A stretch of 64,000 nt of DNA, taken from assembly GCA_937136425.1 (NCBI GenBank), contig CAKZON010000114.1, positions 20,795 to 84,794 on the forward strand, given 5' to 3'. The position numbers and the translations under genes are program-made. The notes under the pieces are model-generated. The model made no database searches, was not told the origin of the DNA, and worked only from the letters and a program-made list of their open reading frames with translations. Shown here in pieces: positions 51,033-59,450 of the stretch. This stretch comes from an uncultured Crocinitomix sp. Its GTDB lineage: Bacteria > Bacteroidota > Bacteroidia > Flavobacteriales_D > Crocinitomicaceae. How positions within the stretch are numbered: position 1 is the first letter of the stretch; every line of letters starts with the position of its first letter.

Positions 51033-52094
51033 GTGACAACTTACGATAACGGGAATCAAATTAGTCCTGAACTAAACAAAAAAATGAAGAAAAATCTCAT
51101 GTGGATTTTCATTTTTGCGGTAATCATGATTTTTGCAGGGTTAACAAGTGGCTATGTTGTTTCGCAAGGCGGAACTTTTTGGGTAACCATTAAAATGCCA
51201 ACTGCTTTTAACATCTCCACAATTGCAATTGTTATAAGCAGTATTTGCTTATTTATAGCTCAAAAAGCGGTAAAGCAAGGCAAACAAGGAATGGTTAAAA
51301 TCAGCCTTGGTTTAGCCTTTTTCTTTGGAATCATCTTTGGAATTTATCAATTTGTTGGTTGGGGAGAACTTTATAAAAATGGTAACGCTTTATCTTCCAA
51401 CATCATGAACACACGAGGAAGATACGGTAAATACTACGCCCTTTCATATGAAGGTAAAGAAATTAGCTATAACAACGCCGAGTTTTACTATAAAGGCGAA
51501 GTAATGTCACCTGAATTAATGAGCGAGATGAAAAGCTTCTCCTCTGCTTTAATGGATGGATACGATACTGAAGGGCACGTTTATTCGCTTAATGATTACG
51601 GGGCTAAGTTCTCAATATCTTACAGAGGGAAATTAATGACATATGTAAATGGCCAATTCATGATTGAAGGCGTGCTTTTATCTGCCAGCCAACATGAAAG
51701 ACTCGATAGATTTGCCGAGAACATTGTCAATGACAGGGGAGATTTCATCATGAAGGGAAAGTATGGCGAAGATTTCGTTATTTTTTATGCAGGAGATGAA
51801 TTAGAGTATGAAAATCGTACATTTTACCGAAACGGTTCTCAATTATCAGCCTTACATGTTGATCAATTAATGAAACAAGGTAACACAGCAAGTTCATATA
51901 TATATGCTTTCAGCGGTATCCATCTTTTACATTGGATTGGTGGAATTATCGCGCTATTAGTAATGTTTATCAAGGGGTTACAATTAAGATATTCCGAATC
52001 GGATTATTTAGGTATAACCCTTGGTTCAACTTATTGGCATTTTTTAGGCATATTGTGGCTTTATTTATATGCTTTTTTAATTTTTATTCATTAA
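51033..52094 (+). CDS. Cytochrome c oxidase subunit III with a ~160-residue triple-repeat insert
   Basis: GTG start at 51033, six bases after ctaB. It has the five-helix subunit III layout: helices ~21-43 (IFAGLTSGYVVSQGG), ~60-78, ~89-110 (IYQFVGWGELYKNG), ~290-313 (SGIHLLHWIGGIIALLVMF) and ~330-352 (TYWHFLGILWLYLYAFLI). Known flavobacterial versions are ~190-200 residues; here about 160 residues are inserted between helices 3 and 4 (~120-284). The insert has three 39-residue repeats at 131-169, 189-227 and 244-282, each YG-x-x-[FY], then Y-x-G-[KD], then a Y-x-N-x-x-F core, then G and S-x-x. By topology it is probably periplasmic. Host oxidase function appears intact (HLLHWIGG, YWHF). Confidence 0.88.
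   Translation: MTTYDNGNQISPELNKKMKKNLMWIFIFAVIMIFAGLTSGYVVSQGGTFWVTIKMPTAFNISTIAIVISSICLFIAQKAVKQGKQGMVKISLGLAFFFGIIFGIYQFVGWGELYKNGNALSSNIMNTRGRYGKYYALSYEGKEISYNNAEFYYKGEVMSPELMSEMKSFSSALMDGYDTEGHVYSLNDYGAKFSISYRGKLMTYVNGQFMIEGVLLSASQHERLDRFAENIVNDRGDFIMKGKYGEDFVIFYAGDELEYENRTFYRNGSQLSALHVDQLMKQGNTASSYIYAFSGIHLLHWIGGIIALLVMFIKGLQLRYSESDYLGITLGSTYWHFLGILWLYLYAFLIFIH
51423..51878 (+). repeat. Three 39-codon repeats inside subunit III
   Basis: YGKYYALSYEGKEISYNNAE, YGAKFSISYRGKLMTYVNGQ and YGEDFVIFYAGDELEYENRT open the three units at residues 131, 189 and 244. Each ends in a G-x-x-[LM]-S-x helix (EVMSPELM, VLLSASQHE, SQLSALHVD). Linkers are 19 and 16 residues. DNA-level identity is low, so the duplication is not recent. 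Confidence 0.8.
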
Positions 52095-52118
52095 ACTTGC
52101 ACAAACAATTTTTGATTT

Positions 52119-52817
52119 ATGTCAGCAGCAACGCAAGAAATCGATCAGTCTAAAGCTTGGGATGGGAAAGAATCTCCGTTTAGAGTGAGTTACGGAAAAC
52201 TAATGATGTGGTTTTTCTTAGTTTCAGATGGTTTAACTTTTGGTGGTTTATTAACTGCTTTAGGCTATGCTAAATTTTCAAATATTGAGTCAGTTTCAGC
52301 TTGGCCCTCAGGTGAGAGTGTGTTTTTTCACTTCCCCTTCACCCATGCTGAGCTTCCGCTACTATACGTAGCATTCATGACATTTATTTTAATTGTCTCT
52401 TCTGTAACTATGGTATTAGCTGTAGAAGCAGGACACCGAATGGACAAAAGAGGCGTAATTAAATGGTTACTTTGGACCGTTATTGGTGGTTTAATATTCT
52501 TAGGTTCTCAAGTTTGGGAGTGGGCTACTTTTATTGCTGGTCCTGATGGTGACATTACTACTTGGGTAGATAATGCAACACTATCCTATAATCCTTATGG
52601 TCCTACATTATACGCTGACTTCTTCTTCTTTATTACAGGTTTCCACGGATTCCACGTATTTACAGGAGTATTGTTCAATAGTTTAGTTTTAAGAAACGTT
52701 ATTCGTGGTGTATATCACAAGCGTGGTCACTACGAAATGGTTGAAAAAGTAGGTCTTTATTGGCACTTTGTCGATTTAGTTTGGGTATTTGTATTCACCT
52801 TCTATTATTTGGTATAA
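52119..52817 (+). CDS. Cytochrome c oxidase subunit III (second gene)
   Basis: 232 residues with helices LMMWFFLVSDGLTFGGLLTALGY, LLYVAFMTFILIVSSVTMVLA, LLWTVIGGLIFLGSQVWEWATFI, FFFFITGFHGFHVFTGVL and YWHFVDLVWVFVFTFYYLV. The FHGFHVF and YWHFVDLVW motifs are the classic subunit III end. No insert, unlike the preceding gene, so Bacteroidota-style paired subunit III genes are present. Located 24 bases after it. Confidence 0.93.
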   Translation: MSAATQEIDQSKAWDGKESPFRVSYGKLMMWFFLVSDGLTFGGLLTALGYAKFSNIESVSAWPSGESVFFHFPFTHAELPLLYVAFMTFILIVSSVTMVLAVEAGHRMDKRGVIKWLLWTVIGGLIFLGSQVWEWATFIAGPDGDITTWVDNATLSYNPYGPTLYADFFFFITGFHGFHVFTGVLFNSLVLRNVIRGVYHKRGHYEMVEKVGLYWHFVDLVWVFVFTFYYLV

Positions 52818-52862
52818 TTTCATTCTAAGACTGATTTAAAGAATTGATTAAAACAAAAGAAA

Positions 52863-53237
52863 ATGGTTAGAGACGACATTATAGAATATTCACTACACGC
52901 ACACCACTCTGAAGAGGAAGGTAAAAAAGTAAGAAAGAAAATCTGGAAAGTAACAGCTATTCTTTCAATCATTACTACTGTTGAAGTTTTAGTTGGTGCA
53001 TTTTTTCCAAAAGATGCTGTTGGAGATGTTACTTGGGAAATCATCAAATGGGGATACATCTTATTAACTGTTGTTAAAGCAGCTTATATTGTATTAATAT
53101 TTATGCACTTAGGTGATGAATCAAAAACATTGAAATATATGATTTTGGTGCCTTACATTATCTTCATCCTATACCTTATCTTCATTGTTGTAATGGAGGC
53201 TAGATATATTGGAGATGGTTGGTTAAACATGCATTAA
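52863..53237 (+). CDS. Cytochrome c oxidase subunit IV (prokaryotic type)
   Basis: 124 residues: Lys-rich start (HHSEEEGKKVRKKIWKVT) then three transmembrane helices (AILSIITTVEVLVGAFF, IKWGYILLTVVKAAYIVLIFMHLGDE, MILVPYIIFILYLIFIVVMEARY). The KAAYIVLIFMHLGDE stretch is the COX4 prokaryotic motif. It helps assemble or stabilise the oxidase core. Part of the same rightward operon. Confidence 0.92.
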   Translation: MVRDDIIEYSLHAHHSEEEGKKVRKKIWKVTAILSIITTVEVLVGAFFPKDAVGDVTWEIIKWGYILLTVVKAAYIVLIFMHLGDESKTLKYMILVPYIIFILYLIFIVVMEARYIGDGWLNMH

Positions 53238-53287
53238 GCATAGTTTACTACTCACTTATTTTTACACAAACTTAAAGGGACATTGAT

Positions 53288-54028
53288 ATGGCCAAAGCAA
53301 AACGCGTAATACTTGTTATGCTAGTACTGTTGGGGCCAGGTGCAATCATCTACTTCATATCTAAAACAGTAAGCAATCACTTTATAAAGCTTCCGTATAT
53401 TGGATATGAATATCAATTAGATTCTAATGGTAACAAAGTTGATTCAACAGCATATAATGTACCAGAATTTGACCTAACAGCTTTTGACGGAACACCAATT
53501 ACTAAAGACTCTATTGACGGCAAGTTCATTGTATTAACTACAATTCAAAACCAATGTCCTGACATGTCTCAATGTGGAATGAGCATTTACCATTTCAATG
53601 AAATCTTTTTTGAAAAGCTTGTAAAGAATCAGGAAAATTACGGAAATGTTAGAGTGCTCTCTATCTTAACGGATGTTGATGGAAACCCAATTGCTGAACC
53701 GACTCAAAAGTTGAAGGATGAAATGATACCGTATGATACCACGGGATTATGGTGGCTTGCAACTGGTGATGTTACTCCTTTCTATAATTTCAATTATTAC
53801 GGAGATAAGTTTATTAATCACTTGGCATCAAATAAAGATGGAGAAATTGGATTAAAGGCATATACCAACAGTATTGTCTTAATTGATGAAAAAGGATTCA
53901 TACGTGGTGTCTCTGGTGCTAAAACAGATTCACACATCCGTAACTTCTTTGATATGCTCAAATTATTGAAGAAAGAAGAATTTGACAGAAACAAAGCTGC
54001 CGAAGAAGTAGCAGAATCTCAAGATTAA
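53288..54028 (+). CDS. Divergent Sco-like protein
   Basis: 246 residues, one N-terminal membrane helix (VILVMLVLLGPGAIIYFI) and a thioredoxin-fold domain. It shares layout with the canonical Sco encoded next (LPYIGYEY, PEFDLTAFDGTPI, SIVLIDEKGFIRGVSGAKTD), but the copper site is changed: C90 and C96 are six apart (CPDMSQC) instead of the CxxxC, and the HSEHF histidine position reads YTNSI. So the normal Cu ligand set is not present. Whether it handles copper or works as a thiol oxidoreductase is unknown. Confidence 0.82.
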   Translation: MAKAKRVILVMLVLLGPGAIIYFISKTVSNHFIKLPYIGYEYQLDSNGNKVDSTAYNVPEFDLTAFDGTPITKDSIDGKFIVLTTIQNQCPDMSQCGMSIYHFNEIFFEKLVKNQENYGNVRVLSILTDVDGNPIAEPTQKLKDEMIPYDTTGLWWLATGDVTPFYNFNYYGDKFINHLASNKDGEIGLKAYTNSIVLIDEKGFIRGVSGAKTDSHIRNFFDMLKLLKKEEFDRNKAAEEVAESQD

Positions 54029-54076
54029 ATTCAACGAACACCCCTTTTTGCTCTACTTAATACGCTTAATATTTCT

Positions 54077-54084
54077 TATTTTTG
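54077..54084 (+). promoter_or_regulatory. -7 element upstream of the canonical sco gene
   Basis: TATTTTTG matches TAnnTTTG, 23 bases before the ATG at 54108. A TTG lies 26 bases upstream, longer than the usual spacer. Suggests an internal promoter. Confidence 0.38.
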
Positions 54085-54107
54085 CAGCGAATTAAGATAT
54101 CAAATCA

Positions 54108-54785
54108 ATGAAAAAAATTCTCATTTTCTTATCCTTACCAATTTTGTTTTTTGCTTGTGCCGGTGATGCAGAATCAGAAACAACGGAATCAACCGAACCT
54201 GTAGGATCGGGTTTACCATATATTGGCTTTCATGATTTTGGCAAAGTAATGAAAGATGGTAAAGAAGTTATGGACACTATTTACCATACTGTTCCAGAAT
54301 TCTTTTTAACCGCGCAGGACAGCTCTATGTTTTCAAATGAAACCGTTGCAGGAAAAGTACACGTAGTTAATTTCTTTTTTACGAGTTGCCCATCTATTTG
54401 TCCTGCAATGATTGCACAAATGAAACGCCTACAAGGCAACACAGCAGATATTGATGAATTAGTTTTCTTATCTCACACAATCGATCCTCGCCGTGACACA
54501 ATTCCAAAGCTCAATGCATACATCAGAAAGAAAGAATTAGATACGCACAACTGGTACTTTTTATATGGAGAAAAAGAATATGTACACGATTTAGGAATAA
54601 ATGGATATATGATAAACGCCATGGAAGACGAAGAAGCTGATGGAGGCTTTTTACATTCAGAACATTTCATATTAGTTGATAGAGAAGGTCATATTAGAGG
54701 CCTATACGAAGGTACTGACACTGAACGCGTAGATCAATTAGAAAAAGACATTCGTAAATTAATTGAAACTGAATATGGCAACTAA
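54108..54785 (+). CDS. SCO1/SenC family copper chaperone lipoprotein
   Basis: 225 residues. Lipoprotein signal (LILFFACAG, C17); then VNFFFTSCPSICPAMIAQM with the copper-binding CxxxC (C94, C98) and LHSEHFILVDREGHIRG with the histidine ligand. All Sco ligands are present. It delivers copper to, or maintains thiols of, the CuA site of subunit II. Overlaps the DUF420 gene by 11 bases. Note the preceding gene encodes a sister protein without these ligands. Confidence 0.95.
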   Translation: MKKILIFLSLPILFFACAGDAESETTESTEPVGSGLPYIGFHDFGKVMKDGKEVMDTIYHTVPEFFLTAQDSSMFSNETVAGKVHVVNFFFTSCPSICPAMIAQMKRLQGNTADIDELVFLSHTIDPRRDTIPKLNAYIRKKELDTHNWYFLYGEKEYVHDLGINGYMINAMEDEEADGGFLHSEHFILVDREGHIRGLYEGTDTERVDQLEKDIRKLIETEYGN

Positions 54786-55329
54786 TCAACCGATTGATCA
54801 AGCAGAATTTGACGATACACTTGAAAAAAAGTATCGTCCATTAGTTATTTCTTTATCCATTATTATTCCACTCGCTGTTGCTGCTTTGTTTGGAGTAAAA
54901 ATAAAAGGGGTAGACTTAAGTTTTCTTCCGCCAATTTATGCTGCAATAAACGGTTTTACAGCTATTGTTCTTGTACTTGCCGTAATTCAAATTAAAAAGG
55001 GCAACAAGAAAAGACATGAACAATTGATTACACTTGCTGTCATCTGTTCTCTATTGTTTTTGGTAGGCTACATAGCATATCACATCACTTCAGATTCTAC
55101 TCCATATGGAGGATCTGGAATTAGTGCTACCATTTACTACGTTATACTGGTTTCACACATCCTACTGAGTATTGCAGTTATTCCAATGGTTATGATGACT
55201 TACTTAAAAGGTTGGGCAGGCAATGTTGTATCGCACAGAAAGTGGGCTAAAATCACTTTCCCTATTTGGCTCTACGTTGCCATTACAGGAGTTGTTGTCT
55301 ATCTAATGATTAGTCCTTATTACGGCTAA
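54775..55329 (+). CDS. DUF420 (CtaM-like) membrane protein
   Basis: Start at the ATG 54775 (MATNQPIDQAEFDDT), overlapping the sco end. Five transmembrane helices: VISLSIIIPLAVAALFG, IYAAINGFTAIVLVLAVI, ITLAVICSLLFLVGYIAYHI, IYYVILVSHILLSIAVIPM and IWLYVAITGVVVYLMIS. INGFTA-x-L, YIAYH, VSHILLS and HRKWAK carry conserved histidines of the DUF420 family, linked to heme-copper oxidase assembly. Last gene of the operon. Confidence 0.9.
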   Translation: MATNQPIDQAEFDDTLEKKYRPLVISLSIIIPLAVAALFGVKIKGVDLSFLPPIYAAINGFTAIVLVLAVIQIKKGNKKRHEQLITLAVICSLLFLVGYIAYHITSDSTPYGGSGISATIYYVILVSHILLSIAVIPMVMMTYLKGWAGNVVSHRKWAKITFPIWLYVAITGVVVYLMISPYYG

Positions 55330-55446
55330 AAAAGTAAACTTTCATAAAATTAATTGACCAACGATTGCAAGTCCTCCAGCTTTCAACCTTGAGAGCAAAC
55401 TACGAAATAGGTTCTGATTTTGACATGAAAAATATCAAAAGAGACG

Positions 55447-56304
55447 TTAAAACGACTGATTAAACTCGCAGACATCTTTTTTGAAAGGCTTAAATGTCAA
55501 CATTACACCGTAAAATGAATACCAATCTTTGTTATTAGAATTTCCGCGATTCATTCCCACTGTCTCAGTAAGGCTTCTATTAGCTAATTCAGCTGCTAAC
55601 GGACCATTTTCAGCTCTTAGCACATCTGTGTCAGCATAAACGCCAGAAACATCATCTAAATAGTCTGTAAAGGTTTTACGAATACCATACTCAAATGACA
55701 TAGCGACTCTTTTGCGCAAATTAAATTTAACACCAATCCCTAAAGGAACGGTAAATTGATTTAGCGAATAATTCTTTTTTGAAGAAGCACTTGTTCCCTG
55801 CCCTTCAGTTCCTAATGGCTGCAAAGCAATGTCATTTCCATTTAACTCTGTCATTGGATTGATACGAGCATAAGCCAACTGATAAAAGAAATAAGGCGTT
55901 ATTGGGTCGCGCATATCCTTGATATAGTATTTGAATAAATTCAGTTCATACCCCACTGCCAATTCTAAAACACTTGATTTAAAGCTTAAGTTCCGATTAA
56001 TTTGTGCCTCTGTTTTCCCTTCAGAGTCATTCGCATATACATTACCGTAAAATGCTGTTACCCTTAATGAGTGTCGGGTAGAAAGATTGTTACGATAAAC
56101 CAGCCCGAAACCTGGTTTACTATTTACAAAATGTTTATTGGTATTTAAATCACCGATATAATAAGAACCACCTCCAAACACACCAATTTCAGTTGCTGCT
56201 TTATAAGTTTGTCCCCAAGATAGACTTGAGGCAATTGCCAACAAAATAAGTAAGGCACTTTGCATTAACCCACCACAATTTTTCCTATTCATAATAATGC
56301 TCAT
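55447..56304 (-). CDS. DUF6089 family outer-membrane protein, copy 1
   Basis: 285 residues, signal peptide ending LAIASSLSWGQ; starts are possible at 56304, 56292 and 56265, the last giving a signal aligned to the paralogue. Body: GVFGGGSYYIGDLN, FGNVYANDSEG-like loop, NRNLSFKSSVLELAVGYELNLFKY, PYFFYQLAYARINPMTEL, QFTVPLGIGVKFNLRKRVAMSFEYGIRKTFTDYLDDVSG, WYSFYGVMLTFKPF. Barrel-like; Bacteroidota-specific; function unknown. Closely related to 57614, with a small operon of unrelated ORFs between. Confidence 0.87.
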   Translation of the reverse strand: MSIIMNRKNCGGLMQSALLILLAIASSLSWGQTYKAATEIGVFGGGSYYIGDLNTNKHFVNSKPGFGLVYRNNLSTRHSLRVTAFYGNVYANDSEGKTEAQINRNLSFKSSVLELAVGYELNLFKYYIKDMRDPITPYFFYQLAYARINPMTELNGNDIALQPLGTEGQGTSASSKKNYSLNQFTVPLGIGVKFNLRKRVAMSFEYGIRKTFTDYLDDVSGVYADTDVLRAENGPLAAELANRSLTETVGMNRGNSNNKDWYSFYGVMLTFKPFKKDVCEFNQSF

Positions 56305-56353
56305 TGTACCTATGAACGCATTATAAATGGGAATATTGCGGAAAATCTAAGAA

Positions 56354-57124
56354 CTAATTTCGTTTAATTTCAACATCATCAAGATAAAGAATAGCAGAAT
56401 TTTTATCTGAATTAGCTGTTATTCCTACCTGTAATGAATTGTAAATTCCTTTTGTTCCTTGCAAATAGAATAATTTATCCTTTGGCATAGTTTCAACATC
56501 TGAAAAATCGATTATTAAAACCCCATCCTGCCAAACTTTAACTGTTCCTTTTTCTTTCCGTTGCAAGTTTATTTCAATTTGGAGATACACCCATTGATTT
56601 CGCGGAAAAGCAATCTCACTCCCACTCTCCTGTCTTAAAGTAGATTCTGTAAATTTATTACGTTCCACAACTAAAAACCCTTCAGAACCTTCTAAAGCAA
56701 ATCTTAATCCTGGCCCCGCTCCTATAGGCACCGACTCTTCCAAATCAAGTAAGAATATATAATCCAAATTATCTGTTCCATTTATATAAAACCAAGCACT
56801 AATCTCTACTGTTTCTCCTTCATTGAATCTGAGATCATTATTTGCAATATCACTCTTAGATGCTCCATTAATTGATGGTTCTGCTGTAAATTTCAAACTT
56901 TGTTCTCCTGAATGTACAATAGTTGTATCAATAGAAATGCTATTGGATTCATTTGAATTTTGATAAAAGGACCATTTACCAGCTTCATCCACCAATTCAT
57001 CTGTCGTTGCTATTCCTTCAAAATCATCCATCAGGTAATCAGTCCCATCAAAATGTTTGTCTTTACTGCAGGAAACTGCAATAAAAAGAAACATAATCGA
57101 TATGAAAACTGCCCAGTTTCTCAT
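56354..57124 (-). CDS. Lipoprotein with lectin/lyase-like beta-sandwich domain
   Basis: The ATG at 57124 overlaps the stop of the upstream gene (ATGA), giving lipoprotein signal FISIMFLFIAVSCSKD. The mature ~235 residues read DDFEGI, KFTAEPSINGAS, ISAWFYINGTDNLDYIFLLD, FPRNQWVYLQIEINL, VWQDGVLIIDFSDV and DDVEIKR, the strand order of a concanavalin A-like LamG/polysaccharide-lyase fold. Catalytic residues are not assignable; carbohydrate binding is likely. Translationally coupled to 57121. Confidence 0.72.
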   Translation of the reverse strand: MRNWAVFISIMFLFIAVSCSKDKHFDGTDYLMDDFEGIATTDELVDEAGKWSFYQNSNESNSISIDTTIVHSGEQSLKFTAEPSINGASKSDIANNDLRFNEGETVEISAWFYINGTDNLDYIFLLDLEESVPIGAGPGLRFALEGSEGFLVVERNKFTESTLRQESGSEIAFPRNQWVYLQIEINLQRKEKGTVKVWQDGVLIIDFSDVETMPKDKLFYLQGTKGIYNSLQVGITANSDKNSAILYLDDVEIKRN

Positions 57125-57609
57125 TCTTTTAAAAATTGATAACCAATTGAAAAACCACCCCAATGTTGAAATTGAATATCCCACACATTAGACATTAACG
57201 GAGTATAGGTAAGTCGGTAAAACATTCGTTTATCTGACTTTTGAAAACGATAACCTAAGTTAAAGACTGTTCTAATAAAAAATGCTCCTTTTAAACGAAT
57301 ACTCAATGTTTGTCCAATGCCCAACTCCAATTTATGCGCATTACCGTATAAAAAATTAAATGAGTTTGGAAACAATAAAGTAGTTCCTGTATTCACATCT
57401 CCAGGAAAACCAGACAAGCCTGTTCTAAAAACAAATTCACTTTTAGTGCGGTCTAATTTTACTAGGCGTTTTTCATAATTTATAGAACCAAACCCGGCGT
57501 TCCCGAGTCCTTCAAAAAACAAACGGTGCTCTGATTTTCCTTGAGCAAATATTGAACTACCTAAAAGTGAGATTAGAAAAAATAAGACTATGTATGCGAA
57601 GCCACGCAT
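57121..57609 (-). CDS. Small barrel-like outer-membrane protein of unknown function
   Basis: 162 residues with a signal peptide (IVLFFLISLLGSSIFAQG) and barrel-like strands (HRLFFEGLGNAGFGSINYEKRL, FRTGLSGFP, KLELGIGQTLSIRLKGAFFI) ending GGFSIGYQFLKE. No family recognised. It starts four bases downstream of the DUF6089 gene and overlaps the lipoprotein, so all three are one unit. Confidence 0.68.
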   Translation of the reverse strand: MRGFAYIVLFFLISLLGSSIFAQGKSEHRLFFEGLGNAGFGSINYEKRLVKLDRTKSEFVFRTGLSGFPGDVNTGTTLLFPNSFNFLYGNAHKLELGIGQTLSIRLKGAFFIRTVFNLGYRFQKSDKRMFYRLTYTPLMSNVWDIQFQHWGGFSIGYQFLKE

Positions 57610-57613
57610 AATA

Positions 57614-58447
57614 CTAACGCCAGCCGCGCATGTCGCAAATATTCTTTTTAAACGGTTTAAACGTTAGCATAATACCGTAAAACGAATACCAGTCTTTGTT
57701 TAATGAAGTTCCACGGTTCAACCCAGCTTTACTTCCTTCTGACAAACTTCTATCAGAAAACTCGGCAGCTAAAGGGCCGTTTAATGAAGTAACGGCATCT
57801 ACATCTAGATAATTACCCGATACGTCATCTATATAATCTGTAAAAGTTTTACGTATACCATACTCTATTGAAATAGCTACCCGTTTTCTAAGGTTAAATT
57901 TTAAACCTATTCCTAATGGCACTGTGAATTGATTTAATTTATAACGGTTATTCTTGGTACCAGGGAGACCTGAGCCTTGTCCTTCGGTAGCCAATGGCTG
58001 TAATGCATATTCTGTACCGTCCAACTCTGCTTTAGGATTAATTCTTGTATAGGCCAACTGATAAAAGAAATAAGGACTGATAGGATATTTCATATCGTTG
58101 ATACGATACTTGAACAAATCCAGCTCGACTCCAAAGGCAAATTCTAGCACCTGCGTTTTAAAGCTTAAATTTCTATCTACTTGGTAAGAATCAGAACTTT
58201 CAGAATCTTCTCCATAAATATTTCCATAAGTCACATTAAAACGAAGAGAATGTCTTGTTGAAAGATTATATCTAAAAATTCCACCGTAAGCCGGTTTGCT
58301 ATAAACAAAATGTTTTCTAGGATTTAGGTCTCCAATATAATATGATCCACCTCCGAAAAAACCTACTTCAGACGAAGTTTTAAATCCTTGAGCCAACGCT
58401 GAAGAACTCAATAGTATGCAAACCAGAGCGGTAAATAAAGCACGCAT
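57614..58447 (-). CDS. DUF6089 family outer-membrane protein, copy 2
   Basis: Start at ATG 58447 (MRALFTALVCILLSSSALAQ); the earlier frame begins with TTG. Closely matches copy 1: GFFGGGSYYIGDLNPRKHFV, NRNLSFKTQVLEFAFGVELDLFKY, PYFFYQLAYTRINPKAELDG, PLATEGQG, QFTVPLGIGLKFNLRKRVA and WYSFYGIMLTFKPFKKNIC. Predicted outer-membrane barrel. Seven bases after copy 3's stop. Confidence 0.87.
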   Translation of the reverse strand: MRALFTALVCILLSSSALAQGFKTSSEVGFFGGGSYYIGDLNPRKHFVYSKPAYGGIFRYNLSTRHSLRFNVTYGNIYGEDSESSDSYQVDRNLSFKTQVLEFAFGVELDLFKYRINDMKYPISPYFFYQLAYTRINPKAELDGTEYALQPLATEGQGSGLPGTKNNRYKLNQFTVPLGIGLKFNLRKRVAISIEYGIRKTFTDYIDDVSGNYLDVDAVTSLNGPLAAEFSDRSLSEGSKAGLNRGTSLNKDWYSFYGIMLTFKPFKKNICDMRGWR

Positions 58448-58453
58448 ATTCAA

Positions 58454-59365
58454 TTAGAATTTTGGGATAAATGTTTGTCCTTTAACAAATCGGTAATGAA
58501 TGGAAAAGATTCCAAACATATATGCGTCATTCCATCTTGGGTCGCCTCTTTGCAAATAATTATTTCTACCATCACCATATTCAATTACACCATTAATTGC
58601 AGGATTAATTGATCGATCAGACAGTTCTGCAGCAATTGCACCTGTATTTGCTTCAATTTCATCTGGCAAATAATATGAGGTACTAACATCATCAATATAA
58701 TCAGTCAAAGTATACCTTAAACTTAATTCAAAACTTAACGCCAACTGTTTACTAATTCTATACTTTACACCTGCTCCAATTGGAAAAGACATTGTAACTC
58801 GCTTGTATTTTTCTGGTCGACCAGCCAAACCTTGTCCTTCAGTTGCTAAAGGTTGTAATGCAACCCAATCTCCATTATAATTTGCTTTAGGGTTAAATAA
58901 TGTTACTCCAATTCCAGTAAACAAATATGGAGACAAAGAAAAAGCTTTATTTCCTCGAACACCTTTTAACTTATATCTAGGGTACACTTTATCCCCATAA
59001 GGGAAATACTCAATATATGCTGCTGCTTCTCCAATATTAGATCTAAAACTTAAGTTTCTATTATTTCTAATTTCATTTTTAGTAACTGCATCATCTCCAT
59101 TCAATAGTCCCCAAATTAAACTTCCTTTTACTGATAAGTATTGGTTAAGCATATATTTATAACCAACCATTACAGTTGGTCTTGTCATACGAATTTTCAA
59201 ATCCTTAATCCCATGTGTACCAATGCCTTTCGCTCCACCCAAATCACCTAAAAAGTTAGAAGCTCCTAATCCAAAGTACGCCTCATGACGCACAGTTTTC
59301 CACGCTTGCGCATTGCTGCTTAAGCTGAAAATTAGTAGGAGTAGAGTGATGAAGTGTTTTATCAT
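58454..59365 (-). CDS. DUF6089 family outer-membrane protein, copy 3
   Basis: 303 residues, signal peptide (MIKHFITLLLLIFSLSSNAQ). More diverged: YFGLGASNFLGDLGGAKGIG, NNRNLSFRSNIGEAAAYIEYFPYG, SPYLFTGIGVTLFNPKANYN, QPLATEGQGLAG, MSFPIGAGVKYRISKQLALSFELSLRYTLTDYIDDVS and YMFGIFSIHYRF. A full promoter lies upstream, so the operon begins here. Confidence 0.87.
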   Translation of the reverse strand: MIKHFITLLLLIFSLSSNAQAWKTVRHEAYFGLGASNFLGDLGGAKGIGTHGIKDLKIRMTRPTVMVGYKYMLNQYLSVKGSLIWGLLNGDDAVTKNEIRNNRNLSFRSNIGEAAAYIEYFPYGDKVYPRYKLKGVRGNKAFSLSPYLFTGIGVTLFNPKANYNGDWVALQPLATEGQGLAGRPEKYKRVTMSFPIGAGVKYRISKQLALSFELSLRYTLTDYIDDVSTSYYLPDEIEANTGAIAAELSDRSINPAINGVIEYGDGRNNYLQRGDPRWNDAYMFGIFSIHYRFVKGQTFIPKF

Positions 59366-59407
59366 TTAACCTTAATATACGGTATTAATACATAAAAGGG
59401 TTACTAA

Positions 59408-59436
59408 CAAAGATATAAAAATATCGCTACAAACAA
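59408..59436 (-). promoter_or_regulatory. Bacteroidota-type promoter for the DUF6089 operon
   Basis: On the minus strand TTG (59436-59434), an 18-base spacer, and TATCTTTG (59415-59408), an exact TAnnTTTG. The start codon at 59365 leaves about a 35-base leader. One of the best matches in the window. Confidence 0.65.
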
Positions 59437-59450
59437 CCTACAGTATTGGG

